A DNA stretch of 64,000 nt, taken from contig JAISZR010000003.1 of assembly GCA_031284525.1 (NCBI GenBank), forward strand, positions 161,388 through 225,387, written 5' to 3'. The position numbers and the translations under genes were made by a program. Position 1 is the stretch's first letter; each line of letters begins with the position of its first letter. Below the pieces are notes generated by a model. That model made no database searches, was not told the DNA's origin, and saw nothing but the letters and a program-made list of their open reading frames with translations. The stretch is from Oscillospiraceae bacterium (GTDB taxonomy: Bacteria; Bacillota; Clostridia; Oscillospirales; Ruminococcaceae). Below are positions 1 through 8,519 of this stretch, in pieces.

Positions 1-2
1 AA

Positions 3-875
3 GGTAGAGGAGCCGGTGGAAATCCAGAGAGAGGTCAAAAAGCTGCCGAAGAAAGTCGCGAAGAGATCGAAGCTGGTGTTCGTGGAGCGCAGATGGTGTT
101 CATTACTGCTGGAATGGGCGGGGGAACTGGAACGGGTGCTGCGCCGATCGTCGCCGAAGTTGCCAAAGAAAATGGCGCGCTTACCGTTGCCGTTGTCACA
201 AAGCCTTTTGAGTTCGAAGGGCGCGATCGGATGGAACAGGCGGAGCTGGGGATCTTGGAGCTCAGGCAGCATGTGGATTCGTTGCTCGTGATCCCAAACG
301 ACAGATTGAGTTTGCTCCCAGATGCCAACTTGACGTTAGCCAATGCTTTTAAAGCAGCAGATAACATTTTAAAGCAGGCAACATTGTGTATCTCGAAAAT
401 TGTTACAGATACGGGTCTTATCAACCTTGATTTTGCAGATTTGGCGGCAGTTATGCAGGATGCTGGTGACGCTCATATGGGCGTGGGGAAAGGTTCTGGT
501 AAGGATAAAGCCAGAGAAGCGGTGGAAATGGCTGTTTCGAGCCCGTTGCTTGAAACTTCGATTGACGGAGCAAGGGCGTTACTGGTTAATTTTGTTGCGT
601 CTCCTGACATCGGGCTTTCGGAGACTGCTCTTGCCAATTCGATGATCAAAGAGGCGGCGCATCCGGCGGCAAAGATCTTTTGGGGCGTTACATTTGACGA
701 GAGAATGAAAGATGAAGTTGAAATAACTGTTATAGCGACCAAGTTCGAAAAAGTAGATGGTGGAAGATCTGCGTTGCTTCGGGATAGAAGTGGAAGTTTT
801 CAAAGGGGCAACGAACAGAGTGATGATGACTTTTTCATCCATTTGACAAATAAGCTGAATAACTTTAACAGTTGA
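3..875 (+). CDS. ftsZ: Cell-division GTPase FtsZ (3' part, cut by window start)
   Basis: Tubulin-like GTPase that forms the cytokinetic Z-ring. The gene enters from the left edge, so the N-terminus is missing. The first codons read GRGAGGNPERGQKAAEE, followed by the tubulin G-box GMGGGTGTGAAP and then the T7-loop region NLDFADLAAVM, which completes the GTPase site of the neighbouring subunit. After the last core strand (ITVIATKFE) only about 40 residues remain. I do not see the usual DIPxFLR-type C-terminal peptide; the tail ends FFIHLTNKLNNFNS, so docking of FtsA/ZapA-like partners may differ. It is followed after 36 bp by rsmH on the same strand. Confidence 0.97.
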   Translation, partial: GRGAGGNPERGQKAAEESREEIEAGVRGAQMVFITAGMGGGTGTGAAPIVAEVAKENGALTVAVVTKPFEFEGRDRMEQAELGILELRQHVDSLLVIPNDRLSLLPDANLTLANAFKAADNILKQATLCISKIVTDTGLINLDFADLAAVMQDAGDAHMGVGKGSGKDKAREAVEMAVSSPLLETSIDGARALLVNFVASPDIGLSETALANSMIKEAAHPAAKIFWGVTFDERMKDEVEITVIATKFEKVDGGRSALLRDRSGSFQRGNEQSDDDFFIHLTNKLNNFNS

Positions 876-911
876 TGGTTAGGATGTGTTCTTTTAAGGA
901 AGCGTGGATTT

Positions 912-1841
912 TTGCAGTATTTTCATAAAAGTGTTTTGTTGGAAGAGGCAGTGAATGGTCTTGACGTTAAGGAAGACGGGATATATGTTGATGCAACGGG
1001 TGGGGCAGGAGGCCACGCGAGGGAGATTCAAAGGCGTTTAGGTGACAGAGGGAAATTGGTTATAATTGATCGCGATCCGGACGCCGTGGAAGTGTTGACG
1101 GACGGCTTCAAAGAATTTGAACGTGTATCTGTTGTCAGGGCGAATTTTTGTGATATTCGCGAGGTTCTTGATTCACTTGGGATTGAGAAAATAGATGGCG
1201 TGCTTATGGATTTGGGTGTTTCGTCGTTTCAACTTGATAATGCCGGGCGTGGGTTTTGTTACAATGCGGATGCTGCGTTAGACATGAGAATGGAAAAAGA
1301 CGGTGTTTCTGCAAAGGATGTTGTTAATGGGTATCCTTTGCCGGTGCTTGTTAAGATTTTTAGGGATTATGGCGAGGAAAGGTTTGCTTTCCGGATTGCG
1401 GAGAACATAGGAAGGAGAAGAAGAAAATCTCCGATTGAAACAACACAGGAACTGGTTCGAATTATTGAGGATTCAATTCCCGCCGCAGCGAGGAAAAGGG
1501 GTGGCAATCCCTCAAAGAGAGTGTTTCAAGCCATACGAATTGAGGTCAACAACGAGTTGGATTCGTTGAAGTTGGGGTTGGATGCCGGGTTTGAGCGGTT
1601 GGACAGTGGTGGACGGCTATGTGTTATTGCTTTTCATTCGTTAGAAGATAGTTTGGTAAAAGAGAGTTTTCGTCGGTTTGTTGGTGGTTGTATTTGTCCG
1701 GCGGATTTTCCGGTTTGCTCGTGTGGAAAGAAAATTGCGGCAGAGATTATCACAAAGGGTGCGGTCACCCCATGTGAGGAGGAAATAAGAGACAACAAAC
1801 GTTCCAGAAGTGCAATGCTTCGAGTCATAAAAAAGATTTAA
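912..1841 (+). CDS. rsmH: 16S rRNA (cytosine1402-N4)-methyltransferase RsmH
   Basis: SAM-dependent methyltransferase (MraW) that modifies C1402 of 16S rRNA in the ribosomal P site. The N-terminus HKSVLLEEAVNGL, the SAM loop DATGGAGGHAREI, the MDLGVSSFQLD block, and IAFHSLEDSLVKESFR near the end are family signatures; 309 residues is the usual length. The start is TTG at 912, with AAGGA at 896-900 about 11 nt upstream. In most Firmicutes rsmH is the second gene of the mraZ-led dcw cluster; here it follows ftsZ directly, so the division cluster is rearranged. The next gene is FtsL-like, which keeps the usual rsmH-ftsL pairing. Confidence 0.96.
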   Translation: MQYFHKSVLLEEAVNGLDVKEDGIYVDATGGAGGHAREIQRRLGDRGKLVIIDRDPDAVEVLTDGFKEFERVSVVRANFCDIREVLDSLGIEKIDGVLMDLGVSSFQLDNAGRGFCYNADAALDMRMEKDGVSAKDVVNGYPLPVLVKIFRDYGEERFAFRIAENIGRRRRKSPIETTQELVRIIEDSIPAAARKRGGNPSKRVFQAIRIEVNNELDSLKLGLDAGFERLDSGGRLCVIAFHSLEDSLVKESFRRFVGGCICPADFPVCSCGKKIAAEIITKGAVTPCEEEIRDNKRSRSAMLRVIKKI

Positions 1842-1910
1842 GCTTCAACTCAATACGGGGGTTGAGGGGAAGTAATTTCAGTTCTGGATTTTGATGGAGG
1901 TGAACTTATA

Positions 1911-2291
1911 TTGTCGGCTAAGTTGAGTGTGCGTCACGATTATGCTGTACAACAGGATGTTCAGGCGAAGTTGCGTGTTGTTGCGGGGAACAGGAAGCGG
2001 CCTTATTTTAGCCTCACATTTTATTTTATGGGTTTTGTTTGTGTTCTGGTGATTGCCGGTCTGCTCTTGAGCAGGATTCAACTTACTGAGGCTACGGAAC
2101 GGTTGAACCAAGATACAAAGGATCTGAATGTCTTAGAAAGTGAAGAGTTGGTTTTGCGCACCAAGCTTGAAGATAAGGTCAGTGTCTCCAATGTGGAGGA
2201 GGCGGCTGCCGCGCGGGGAATGGAAAGGATGCACAAATATCAGGTAGATTACATCAACGTTTCGCGGGTGGACGAACTGAAGGGAGGGTAA
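1911..2291 (+). CDS. FtsL-like bitopic division protein
   Basis: Small single-pass membrane protein of 126 residues. A cytoplasmic N-terminal stretch of about 40 residues is rich in Arg/Lys, one membrane helix covers about residues 41-58 (FMGFVCVLVIAGLLL), and a predicted coiled coil follows (EATERLNQDTKDLNVLESEELVLRT, split around residue 75), then an extracellular tail. This layout, with position right after rsmH, fits the FtsL/septum-formation-initiator group that bridges FtsQ and FtsB in the divisome. Sequence identity in this family is low, so the call rests mostly on topology and context. The start is TTG at 1911, preceded by GGAGGTGAA. Confidence 0.7.
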   Translation: MSAKLSVRHDYAVQQDVQAKLRVVAGNRKRPYFSLTFYFMGFVCVLVIAGLLLSRIQLTEATERLNQDTKDLNVLESEELVLRTKLEDKVSVSNVEEAAAARGMERMHKYQVDYINVSRVDELKGG

Positions 2292-2330
2292 AAGGTCAAC
2301 CTGGCGTTGGTTGAAAGGGGTGTTGGGGTG

Positions 2331-2915
2331 TTGTTTGTGGGGTCCGGGAAACTGGTCGTCTTGGCAGGTCCGTCGGGAGTGGGTAAGGGGGCCGTTATTT
2401 CTGAGCTCTTGAAGAGTAAAGAGAATCTTAAGGTTTCGGTTTCTGCGACAACAAGAAAAAAACGTGATGGTGAAAAGGAAGGGTTGGATTATTTTTTCAA
2501 GACGGTGAGTGAGTTTGAGGCCTTGATTCAGGGTGATATGTTGTTGGAATATGCCAGCTATAATTCCAACTACTATGGAACTCCCAAGAAGGGTGTTATG
2601 GATGCACTCAGTGCTGGTCGCGACGTCGTTTTGGAAATAGAGGTACAGGGTGCGTTGCAAATTAAGGCGAAAAGGATTGGTGCCGTACTGATTTTTCTTT
2701 CGCCGCCATCGATGGAGGAGCTCGAAAAAAGGTTGAGAGGTAGAGGTACAGAAACGGAAACAAACATCAAAAAGCGGCTTGAAATTGCACGGCAGGAAAT
2801 GAAAAGTATGAGTGAATTTGATCACGTGATTGTGAATAATAACTCTAAGGAAGCTGCATGTGAGTTGCTGGCGCGAGTTTTTGGTGAAAAAGGGGGTTCG
2901 GCTTGGGGTGATTAA
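2331..2915 (+). CDS. gmk: Guanylate kinase
   Basis: Phosphorylates GMP to GDP with ATP in purine nucleotide synthesis. P-loop AGPSGVGKGAV, the GMP-binding block SATTRKKRDGEKEGLDYFF, YYGTPKKGV, and the lid segment RLRGRGTETETNIKKRL are all present. I chose TTG at 2331 because it has GAAAGGGG about ten bases upstream and gives the short N-terminus (MFVGSGKLVVLAGPSG) usual for the family; an in-frame TTG at 2307 would add eight residues. The stop overlaps the likely GTG start of rpoZ, the same coupling of gmk and rpoZ seen in many bacteria. Confidence 0.95.
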   Translation: MFVGSGKLVVLAGPSGVGKGAVISELLKSKENLKVSVSATTRKKRDGEKEGLDYFFKTVSEFEALIQGDMLLEYASYNSNYYGTPKKGVMDALSAGRDVVLEIEVQGALQIKAKRIGAVLIFLSPPSMEELEKRLRGRGTETETNIKKRLEIARQEMKSMSEFDHVIVNNNSKEAACELLARVFGEKGGSAWGD

Positions 2916-3093
2916 TTTTAACATGAATAGCATTTGCGGAGAAAAGTTTAACTATTATTTTTTTGTTATCGGCATTGCAAAGAGGGCACGGGCGATTTAT
3001 AATGAGATTGGTTTGGAACTTAGTGCTGATGTCAAGCCGGTGGGGATTGCTGTGCAGGAATTTATAGATCGCAAGTGGACAATAACGAGATGA
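2908..3093 (+). CDS. rpoZ: RNA polymerase omega subunit
   Basis: Small subunit that clamps the beta-prime C-terminus during RNA polymerase assembly. From GTG at 2908 the product has 61 residues; FNYYFFVIGIAKRARAIYNE matches the RpoZ core (xxLVxxAAKRAR), followed by the KPVGIAVQEF segment. Start choice: GTG 2908 overlaps the gmk stop and has AGGGGG about 12 bases upstream; ATG 2923 is the alternative. Its 3' end overlaps the start of rlmB by 19 bases, so gmk, rpoZ and rlmB look translationally coupled. Confidence 0.85.
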   Translation: MINFNMNSICGEKFNYYFFVIGIAKRARAIYNEIGLELSADVKPVGIAVQEFIDRKWTITR

Positions 3094-3827
3094 AGGAACG
3101 TTTGGCATTGGCTGGGAAGCGTGCCGTTTTTGAAGCATTAAAATCAGGGAGAAATATTGAGGAAGTTTTTTTTCTTTTGGGCAAAAAACAGGAGCTTTTT
3201 GAATTGTTGAAGTTGGCGCAGCAAAACGAGATTAAAACGAGCGAAGTGGATGCAAAAAAGTTGAGATCGCTTTATTGTGGTGTTCATCAGGGTGTTGTGG
3301 CAATTACGAGTGCTGAATATTTATCATTAGAGGACCTTCTGGAAAAGGCAAAGAAAGTATCGAGGAGTGGTCTTTTTTTAATAGTTTTGGATCATTTGAG
3401 TGATCCGCATAACTTAGGAGCGATAGTGAGGACGGCTGCGGTGTTTGGCGTGGATGGTGTGATAATTCCCAAAGACCGAAGCGTTCGGGTGACTTCAACT
3501 GTGTTGAAAGTTGCCGCGGGAGGTTGTGAATATGTCCCGATTGTGATGGTGAGAAACATAGCGGAGACGGTGGCAAAGTTAAAAGCCGAGGGAATATGGG
3601 TCTATGCAACGGGGATTGATGGGGAAGATCTTTTTGAGACCCGCTTTGCGAGAGATGTGGCAGTTGTTGTTGGTTCGGAAGATAAAGGTGTTAGCCGATT
3701 GGTTAGAGAACGAAGTTCGTCATTGTTAACGATTCCAATGCCAGGTGAGAATTTGTCACTCAATGTGTCTGTGGCTGCGGGGATTGTTATGGCAGCGGTC
3801 GCGAAGCAAAAATGGCAAAAAGTCTGA
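3075..3827 (+). CDS. rlmB: 23S rRNA (guanosine-2'-O-)-methyltransferase RlmB (SpoU family)
   Basis: TrmH/SpoU-type RNA 2'-O-ribose methyltransferase. An N-terminal substrate-binding domain (about residues 1-80, beginning GKRAVFEALKSGR) is followed by the SPOUT knot: motif 1 LDHLSDPHNLGAIVRTA with the catalytic Arg, motif 2 VVVGSEDKGVSRLV, and motif 3 IPMPGENLSLNVSVAAGI. 250 residues is typical for RlmB, which methylates G2251. The start is GTG at 3075 (inside rpoZ) or ATG at 3090. Confidence 0.93.
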   Translation: MDNNEMKERLALAGKRAVFEALKSGRNIEEVFFLLGKKQELFELLKLAQQNEIKTSEVDAKKLRSLYCGVHQGVVAITSAEYLSLEDLLEKAKKVSRSGLFLIVLDHLSDPHNLGAIVRTAAVFGVDGVIIPKDRSVRVTSTVLKVAAGGCEYVPIVMVRNIAETVAKLKAEGIWVYATGIDGEDLFETRFARDVAVVVGSEDKGVSRLVRERSSSLLTIPMPGENLSLNVSVAAGIVMAAVAKQKWQKV

Positions 3828-4006
3828 GAGGAACCGATTTTACCCTGCCTTGCTTCACCTTGAAACAACCTGTTTGAGGGGAAAGGTGCTGTAGCGCAGT
3901 AGAATGACTGGTCGGGGAGGGGTTCGTGATTTCTTCCTTGTTGCTTGTTTGCAATGGGCAGTGCGCCAAATGCCTAGGTTTAGGGTTGCTTTAGAAGGAG
4001 ATATTT
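3828..4006. other. Intergenic spacer between rlmB and the ATPase-like gene
   Basis: No ORF. CACCTT at 3856-3861 can pair with AAGGTG at 3883-3888 and encloses a smaller AAACA/TGTTT stem, but no T-run follows, so I do not call a terminator. A good ribosome-binding site (GAAGGAG) lies just before the next ATG. Confidence 0.4.
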
Positions 4007-6091
4007 ATGGTGCGAAAAGATTTTAGTGTGGATGATATCCTTCGGGAGGTAAGGGAAAAGAGGAGGCAGAATCCGGAAAAGTGGGGTGAAAATCCATCGA
4101 AAGATGGTGTGAATCCTGCTTTGGTGCGGGATTTGGATGATGAAGACACTAAGATCAGGGATTTAAGTGGAGGTGGTGTTGACGGGGAGTTAAGTGCCGT
4201 ATCAAGGGAGGGGCTGACTAAAAAACGCGAAAAATTAGCTGAGGCATTCGTTGAGAATAATGATATTCAGGCTGAAATCGACGGCGATCATGAAAATCCG
4301 GAACTTGGCGAATTTTTTAATGTTGCCGTTTCTCCAGAAGCTGAACTTTTGCCTGCAGTTGTGGAAGAAACCCAAAGGGAACCTAGTACTGAGTGGGGCT
4401 TGCGTGCGAACGAGATTAGAAGGGGGAAAAGGTTTTTAGGCATTCAATTGACGATTAGTTTTGCCTCTTTTCTTGTTTTGTTGTGGTTGTTTTTTGTGAA
4501 TACCATACCTTTTGTGTTGCCGGAGTTGCTAAGAGTTGTCCCGTTGCAAAACACGGCTGTTCTTTTGAATGTGGGATGTTTACTTGTTCCCATTACTATG
4601 AGCAGCGATTTAGTTTTGAGTGGGTTTTGGCAACTTCTAAAGTTCAAAGCTTTTGGGGAGAGTTTGGTTAGTCTTTCGCTTTTGGGAGCTTTGATTCAAG
4701 GGGTCGTTTGTTTGGCCAAGCCTTATGTGGCTGTGCAGAGATGGGTTAATGCATATGGTATTGTGGCGGTAGCAGTTTTGTTTTTTTGTCTGCTGAACAG
4801 ATATATTTTGGCTTATATTGCCGCTAGGAATTATAGGCTCGTTGAAGATAGCAAGACTAAGGGCTATGTTTTTAAAAAGTTGGATAAAGGGTCGGCTGAC
4901 CAACTCGGGTATCTGATGGAATCTGACAGGGCAAATATCTGTATGGCGAGCGAATTGAAGGATTTTAAAGGGTTCCCCCGGGGTTCACGGGATTATTATG
5001 ATGGTGTGTGTAAGTTTTTGGCCCCAGTTGTTTTTTTTGCTTCTTTGCTGGGAATATCCTTTTTGGCTTTGCGTGAAGATTATGTGTATGCTGTCATGGT
5101 TGGGGCATGCTTTTTGTCTATGAGTGCGCCGCTTGCAGGGAATCTTTGTTGCAGTATTTTTCTTTTGGGGATTTCGAAAAGACTATGGAAGTTTGGGGCC
5201 GGCGTGTGTTCTTTGCATTCGCTAGATGCCGCAGTTTCAGCGGATGCTGTGATCGTAAGTGCCGAAGACCTAGTTGATAAGGCGCATGTCCGCCTTTTTA
5301 AAATGGAACTTTTCGAAGAAAAATCAGTGGATCTTGCGATACTGAGCTCTGCCAGCGTTTTAAGTGCTGCGGATGTAGAGTTTGCCGACGTTTTTGTTGA
5401 GATGCTTGCTGAGAGGAAAATGTTGAAATCGGTGGAAGGTTTGAATATTGAGGGAGATATGGGTTTCACCGGTTGGTTAGAAGGCAAAAGGGTCCTGTTT
5501 GGAACAAGGGAACTTATGATAAATCACGGAGTTCGGACGCCATCTAGGGATCTTGAAAAGGTGAGATTGGTTGTAAAGCCGGGAGAATTTGTTTCAAAAG
5601 CGCAGTATGTTGCCGTTGATGGAATTTTACTCGCTATGTTCATTCTTGGTTACAAGCCGATTCCGAGGGCGCAAAAAGTGCTTTTCAATTTGCGGAAAAG
5701 TAAATTGGGGATTATTGTTATGTCGAAAGATTCTACACTTTCTGGGAACTTTGTGGAGTTGCTTTATGGGGTTGATGAGGGTACTATAGATATTGTCCCG
5801 CGGTTTGCCAAAAAACCGTTCAAGAATGTGGATGAAAACGAAGAACCCGAGATATTTTTGGGTGAGCGATTGTTTGGTTTATCGACAATTCTAACCTCTG
5901 CGAAACGAGCGCAAATCAATGCAAAGATCGCTACATTCATCCAAGGGGCGAATTTGTTGCTGGGGTTGGGGTTGGTTGTTTACCTTGTTGCTTGTGGGGA
6001 TCTTAAGACGGTTTCCAGCGTTAAGGTGTTGGGTTATCATTCGTTGTGGTTGTGTGTGAATCTACTCATTTCGCTAGTCAGTGGCGCCTAA
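4007..6091 (+). CDS. P-type ATPase-like membrane protein lacking the phosphorylation site
   Basis: 694 residues: an acidic/basic cytoplasmic N-terminus (1-140), then membrane helices near 145-175, 185-200, 215-240, 245-265, 335-355, 360-400, and a last pair near 640-690. The arrangement follows a P1-type ATPase. SMSAPLAGN sits where the helix-4 CPC/SPC motif lies, and GISKRLWKFGAGV follows as in the segment after it. SADAVIVSAEDLVDKA replaces the ADxVxFDKTGTLT phosphorylation loop. GWLEGKRVLFGTRELM resembles the N-domain. IIVMSKDSTLSGNFVELLYGV resembles the TGD segment, and the GDGxND hinge is absent. DKTGT and TGE are therefore missing, and ATP-driven transport by the usual mechanism is unlikely. 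It may be a sensor, chaperone or structural paralog. ATG at 4007 has GAAGGAG. Confidence 0.7.
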   Translation: MVRKDFSVDDILREVREKRRQNPEKWGENPSKDGVNPALVRDLDDEDTKIRDLSGGGVDGELSAVSREGLTKKREKLAEAFVENNDIQAEIDGDHENPELGEFFNVAVSPEAELLPAVVEETQREPSTEWGLRANEIRRGKRFLGIQLTISFASFLVLLWLFFVNTIPFVLPELLRVVPLQNTAVLLNVGCLLVPITMSSDLVLSGFWQLLKFKAFGESLVSLSLLGALIQGVVCLAKPYVAVQRWVNAYGIVAVAVLFFCLLNRYILAYIAARNYRLVEDSKTKGYVFKKLDKGSADQLGYLMESDRANICMASELKDFKGFPRGSRDYYDGVCKFLAPVVFFASLLGISFLALREDYVYAVMVGACFLSMSAPLAGNLCCSIFLLGISKRLWKFGAGVCSLHSLDAAVSADAVIVSAEDLVDKAHVRLFKMELFEEKSVDLAILSSASVLSAADVEFADVFVEMLAERKMLKSVEGLNIEGDMGFTGWLEGKRVLFGTRELMINHGVRTPSRDLEKVRLVVKPGEFVSKAQYVAVDGILLAMFILGYKPIPRAQKVLFNLRKSKLGIIVMSKDSTLSGNFVELLYGVDEGTIDIVPRFAKKPFKNVDENEEPEIFLGERLFGLSTILTSAKRAQINAKIATFIQGANLLLGLGLVVYLVACGDLKTVSSVKVLGYHSLWLCVNLLISLVSGA

Positions 6092-6097
6092 TGGATT

Positions 6098-6125
6098 TTG
6101 TAATTCTTCGGGAATGTGATATAAT
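6098..6125 (+). promoter_or_regulatory. Sigma-A promoter for the secreted Lys-tailed protein
   Basis: TTGTAA (6098-6103), 16-bp spacer, and TGA directly before a perfect TATAAT (6120-6125), which makes an extended -10. It lies just after the ATPase-like gene and 26 bp before the next ATG, so that gene is probably transcribed on its own. Confidence 0.75.
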
Positions 6126-6150
6126 ATACTGAATTTTTGATGGAGAGAGG

Positions 6151-7497
6151 ATGTCTGTGGTGATAACAAAAAAGACAAATAAGGTCGCATTATTTTTAGT
6201 CTGGTGTTTGATGTTTTCTGTTATGGTTCCGTTTGTTAACTCGGCATTTGCAGATGATTTGGATGTGGAAAAGCTTAAGATGTATGTCCTAGGGATTGGG
6301 AAGGGTAGTAATACTCCGTCGCAGTCCAATACTGAGGATCGGACATTTTCACAAGAAAAAGATCGAGTAGACATCAGTGGGAGGTTCGGAAGTCATTTTT
6401 ACATAATTTTTGGGGAGAGCACGGATTCCAAGAAGTATATTGGCAATAGAGATAATACTTATCAGGGTACAGAGAATAACAGGAATGATTATAGCGTTAA
6501 AGTTGTTTTGGACAGAAAGACAAAAGTTGTTGACGGCATGAGTGCTACGGCTACTTACGTTCAGGGTCTTTCCAACGTGAAAAATGGTGTTTGGGGGGTG
6601 CGTCTTGACTTTCCAGAAAAAGAGGTAAGCCTTTCTGTTGAGGTGACTTATGAGTACACTATTACAGTTACCAAGAAGTCCACAGGTCAGGAAATTAGCT
6701 TCGTTTTGGTTGCACATTTGGTTCCACCAGAGGTGGTTGATAAATCGTTTGTTGAGCTGGCCTCAACCAATCAGAATATCATGGAACTAAAATATACCAA
6801 TCCGGTAAAAGTTTTCCCATCTGGGTTCGAGGCAATGCGCAAAACTAAGAAGCGGGATTTTACATTCAATTTTGCAAATGGGATTGTCGTGTATATTCCC
6901 AAGGTGACTAGACAGAAGGATTTGTGTTTGCTTGGTGGGAACCCTGAAGCCTGCCCGGACATGGAAGATAGGGTGATAAAGCCGAAAGTTGAAAGTAGCG
7001 GCAAACTAAAAAGAGAAAATAGTGTGTTTTTTGTGACTGTAAGTGGGGTTATGCTGGATCCATATAGGCTAACTTGTCCGATTTCTGTGGCATTTGAAAG
7101 CGATACAGAGCAGGCTGCCATGTGGAAAAATGGAGAGAAGGTATACGTTTATCCGGTTAATGTGCCTGAGCTCGAGGCGAAGACGAGCCTTAGTGACAAG
7201 GTAAATCTGATTGATTTCACGCGTGTTATGGAGGCAGAGGTGAGGGATGGTGGTGTGCAGTTCACCATCAAAGATGACTGCATCGATCCTAAGAATGAAT
7301 TCTTCATGGTGTCACTCAAACAAATTTCCGAAAATGATTTTCCGACGGATGAAAGTAAAAAACTCGGCAAAAGTAGTGGTAGTGATGCGGTGAAGAAAAC
7401 TACGACTTCGAAAAAGAAGGTTTTAAAAAAGAAGACCACGAAGAAAAAACTCGCGAAAAAAGCTACGGTGGCAACTGCAACGGGGAAAACAGCTTGA
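6151..7497 (+). CDS. Secreted protein of unknown function with Lys-rich C-terminal tail
   Basis: 448 residues. A signal peptide is clear: basic start (TKKTNK), hydrophobic core (VALFLVWCLMFSVMVPFV), and a likely cleavage after NSAFA. The mature part is rich in beta-type residues, with repeated short strands and no Cys-based or catalytic motif I recognise; it may consist of Ig-like or DUF-type extracellular domains. The last 50 residues are almost only Lys, Thr and Ser (KKTTTSKKKVLKKKTTKKK), a tail that would bind teichoic acids or other anionic cell-surface polymers. ATG at 6151 has GGAGAGAGG upstream. It has its own promoter and is followed by two strong hairpins, so it is probably monocistronic. 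Confidence 0.75.
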   Translation: MSVVITKKTNKVALFLVWCLMFSVMVPFVNSAFADDLDVEKLKMYVLGIGKGSNTPSQSNTEDRTFSQEKDRVDISGRFGSHFYIIFGESTDSKKYIGNRDNTYQGTENNRNDYSVKVVLDRKTKVVDGMSATATYVQGLSNVKNGVWGVRLDFPEKEVSLSVEVTYEYTITVTKKSTGQEISFVLVAHLVPPEVVDKSFVELASTNQNIMELKYTNPVKVFPSGFEAMRKTKKRDFTFNFANGIVVYIPKVTRQKDLCLLGGNPEACPDMEDRVIKPKVESSGKLKRENSVFFVTVSGVMLDPYRLTCPISVAFESDTEQAAMWKNGEKVYVYPVNVPELEAKTSLSDKVNLIDFTRVMEAEVRDGGVQFTIKDDCIDPKNEFFMVSLKQISENDFPTDESKKLGKSSGSDAVKKTTTSKKKVLKKKTTKKKLAKKATVATATGKTA

Positions 7498-7563
7498 GTC
7501 GCTTTAGATTTTTTATTTGCGAGTTTTAAGGTGAGGACCTGATTTTTGGCAAAAAGCGCTGCG

Positions 7564-7586
7564 GGGAAGAGTTCGCAATTCTTCCC
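7564..7586 (+). terminator. Hairpin after the Lys-tailed protein gene
   Basis: A 10-bp stem (7564-7573 with 7577-7586, one G-T pair) and a CGC loop, followed by TCGGTTTGTT. The stem is strong; the T-tract is only moderate. Confidence 0.6.
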
Positions 7587-7652
7587 TCGGTTTGTTCCCC
7601 CCGGAGTTTCGCATCAATTGTGGTTCTATAGATTGTGTTGCGGGCGTGTCTT

Positions 7653-7680
7653 CCCCCATTTGTGAATTCGCAGGTGGGGG
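7653..7680 (+). terminator. Second hairpin before the phosphoesterase gene
   Basis: CCCCCATTTG (7653-7662) pairs with CAGGTGGGGG (7671-7680), two G-T pairs included, around an 8-nt loop; TGGTTTTG follows. It ends 25 bp before the next start, so it could also act as a leader structure for that gene. Confidence 0.5.
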
Positions 7681-7705
7681 TGGTTTTGTGTGAGGTGGTA
7701 ATCGG

Positions 7706-8419
7706 TTGAAGTTATATGCGATTGGGGATTTGCACCTTTCTTTTGGTGTGGAAAAAAGAATGGATGTTTTTGATGGCTGGGGAGATTATGAAATCAAGAT
7801 TGAAGAAAATTGGCGTAACGAAATAAAAGAAGAAGATATGGTTGTGCTTGTTGGTGATATTTCGTGGGGAATGAGCTTAGAAGAAAGCTTGAAAGATTTT
7901 GAATTCGTTAATTCGTTGCCGGGAGAGAAACTGATTTTGAAGGGTAATCATGATTACTGGTGGAGCAGTGCAAAAAAAATAAAGAAGTTTTGGAAGGAGC
8001 ATGGTTTAAATACCCTTGAGCTGTTGCATAACAATGCGTTTTTGTTTGGTGACATCGCCATTTGTGGCTCTAGGGGATGGGTCTTGAGTGCCGAAAACGA
8101 AAATGATCTGAAGCTTTTGAGGCGAGAAGTAATGAGGTTGGAAGCTTCGATCTTGGCGGGAATAAAGCTAAATGCAAAAGAGATAGTGGTTTTTTTGCAT
8201 TATCCCCCTTTGTCAAACAACCAGCACCAGGAACTAATTTTGGATGTTTTACATAAATATAAAGACATTGTTAAGATGTGTTACTATGGGCATTTGCATG
8301 GCAAGTCTATCGACTTGGCATTTGCGGGTGTTCATGACGGCATTGGTTTTGAACTTGTTTCTGCTGACGGATTGAACTTTGTTCCCCGTTTGGTGGGGGT
8401 TATACACAGTGCAGTTTGA
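7706..8419 (+). CDS. Metallophosphoesterase
   Basis: Calcineurin-like phosphoesterase of 237 residues. The dinuclear-metal motifs are in order: GDLHL (residues 7-11), VGDISWG, GNHDYWW, then FLHYPP and YGHLHG near the end. These give the Asp, Asn and His ligands of the family. The group acts on phosphomonoesters, diesters or phosphoproteins; the substrate cannot be read from sequence. The start is TTG at 7706 with GAGGTGGT upstream. It is followed by a terminator and an independent promoter. Confidence 0.88.
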   Translation: MKLYAIGDLHLSFGVEKRMDVFDGWGDYEIKIEENWRNEIKEEDMVVLVGDISWGMSLEESLKDFEFVNSLPGEKLILKGNHDYWWSSAKKIKKFWKEHGLNTLELLHNNAFLFGDIAICGSRGWVLSAENENDLKLLRREVMRLEASILAGIKLNAKEIVVFLHYPPLSNNQHQELILDVLHKYKDIVKMCYYGHLHGKSIDLAFAGVHDGIGFELVSADGLNFVPRLVGVIHSAV

Positions 8420-8433
8420 AAAATGCACTTTTT
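8408..8433 (+). terminator. Rho-independent terminator after the phosphoesterase
   Basis: AGTGCA (8408-8413) and TGCACT (8424-8429) form a perfect stem with a 10-nt loop, directly followed by TTTT. It overlaps the end of the coding sequence. Confidence 0.7.
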
Positions 8434-8461
8434 GAAAGTAAAAGGTGTTATGTGCTATACT
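8432..8461 (+). promoter_or_regulatory. Promoter for the ComEC-like hydrolase
   Basis: TTGAAA (8432-8437), 18-bp spacer, TGC then TATACT (8456-8461). Extended -10 type. It starts right at the T-tract of the preceding terminator. Confidence 0.7.
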
Positions 8462-8519
8462 ATCATGGAACGACGGACGTAAGGCCGTTTGGTTCTTTGC
8501 CCATGAAAGGTTGCTTGCT

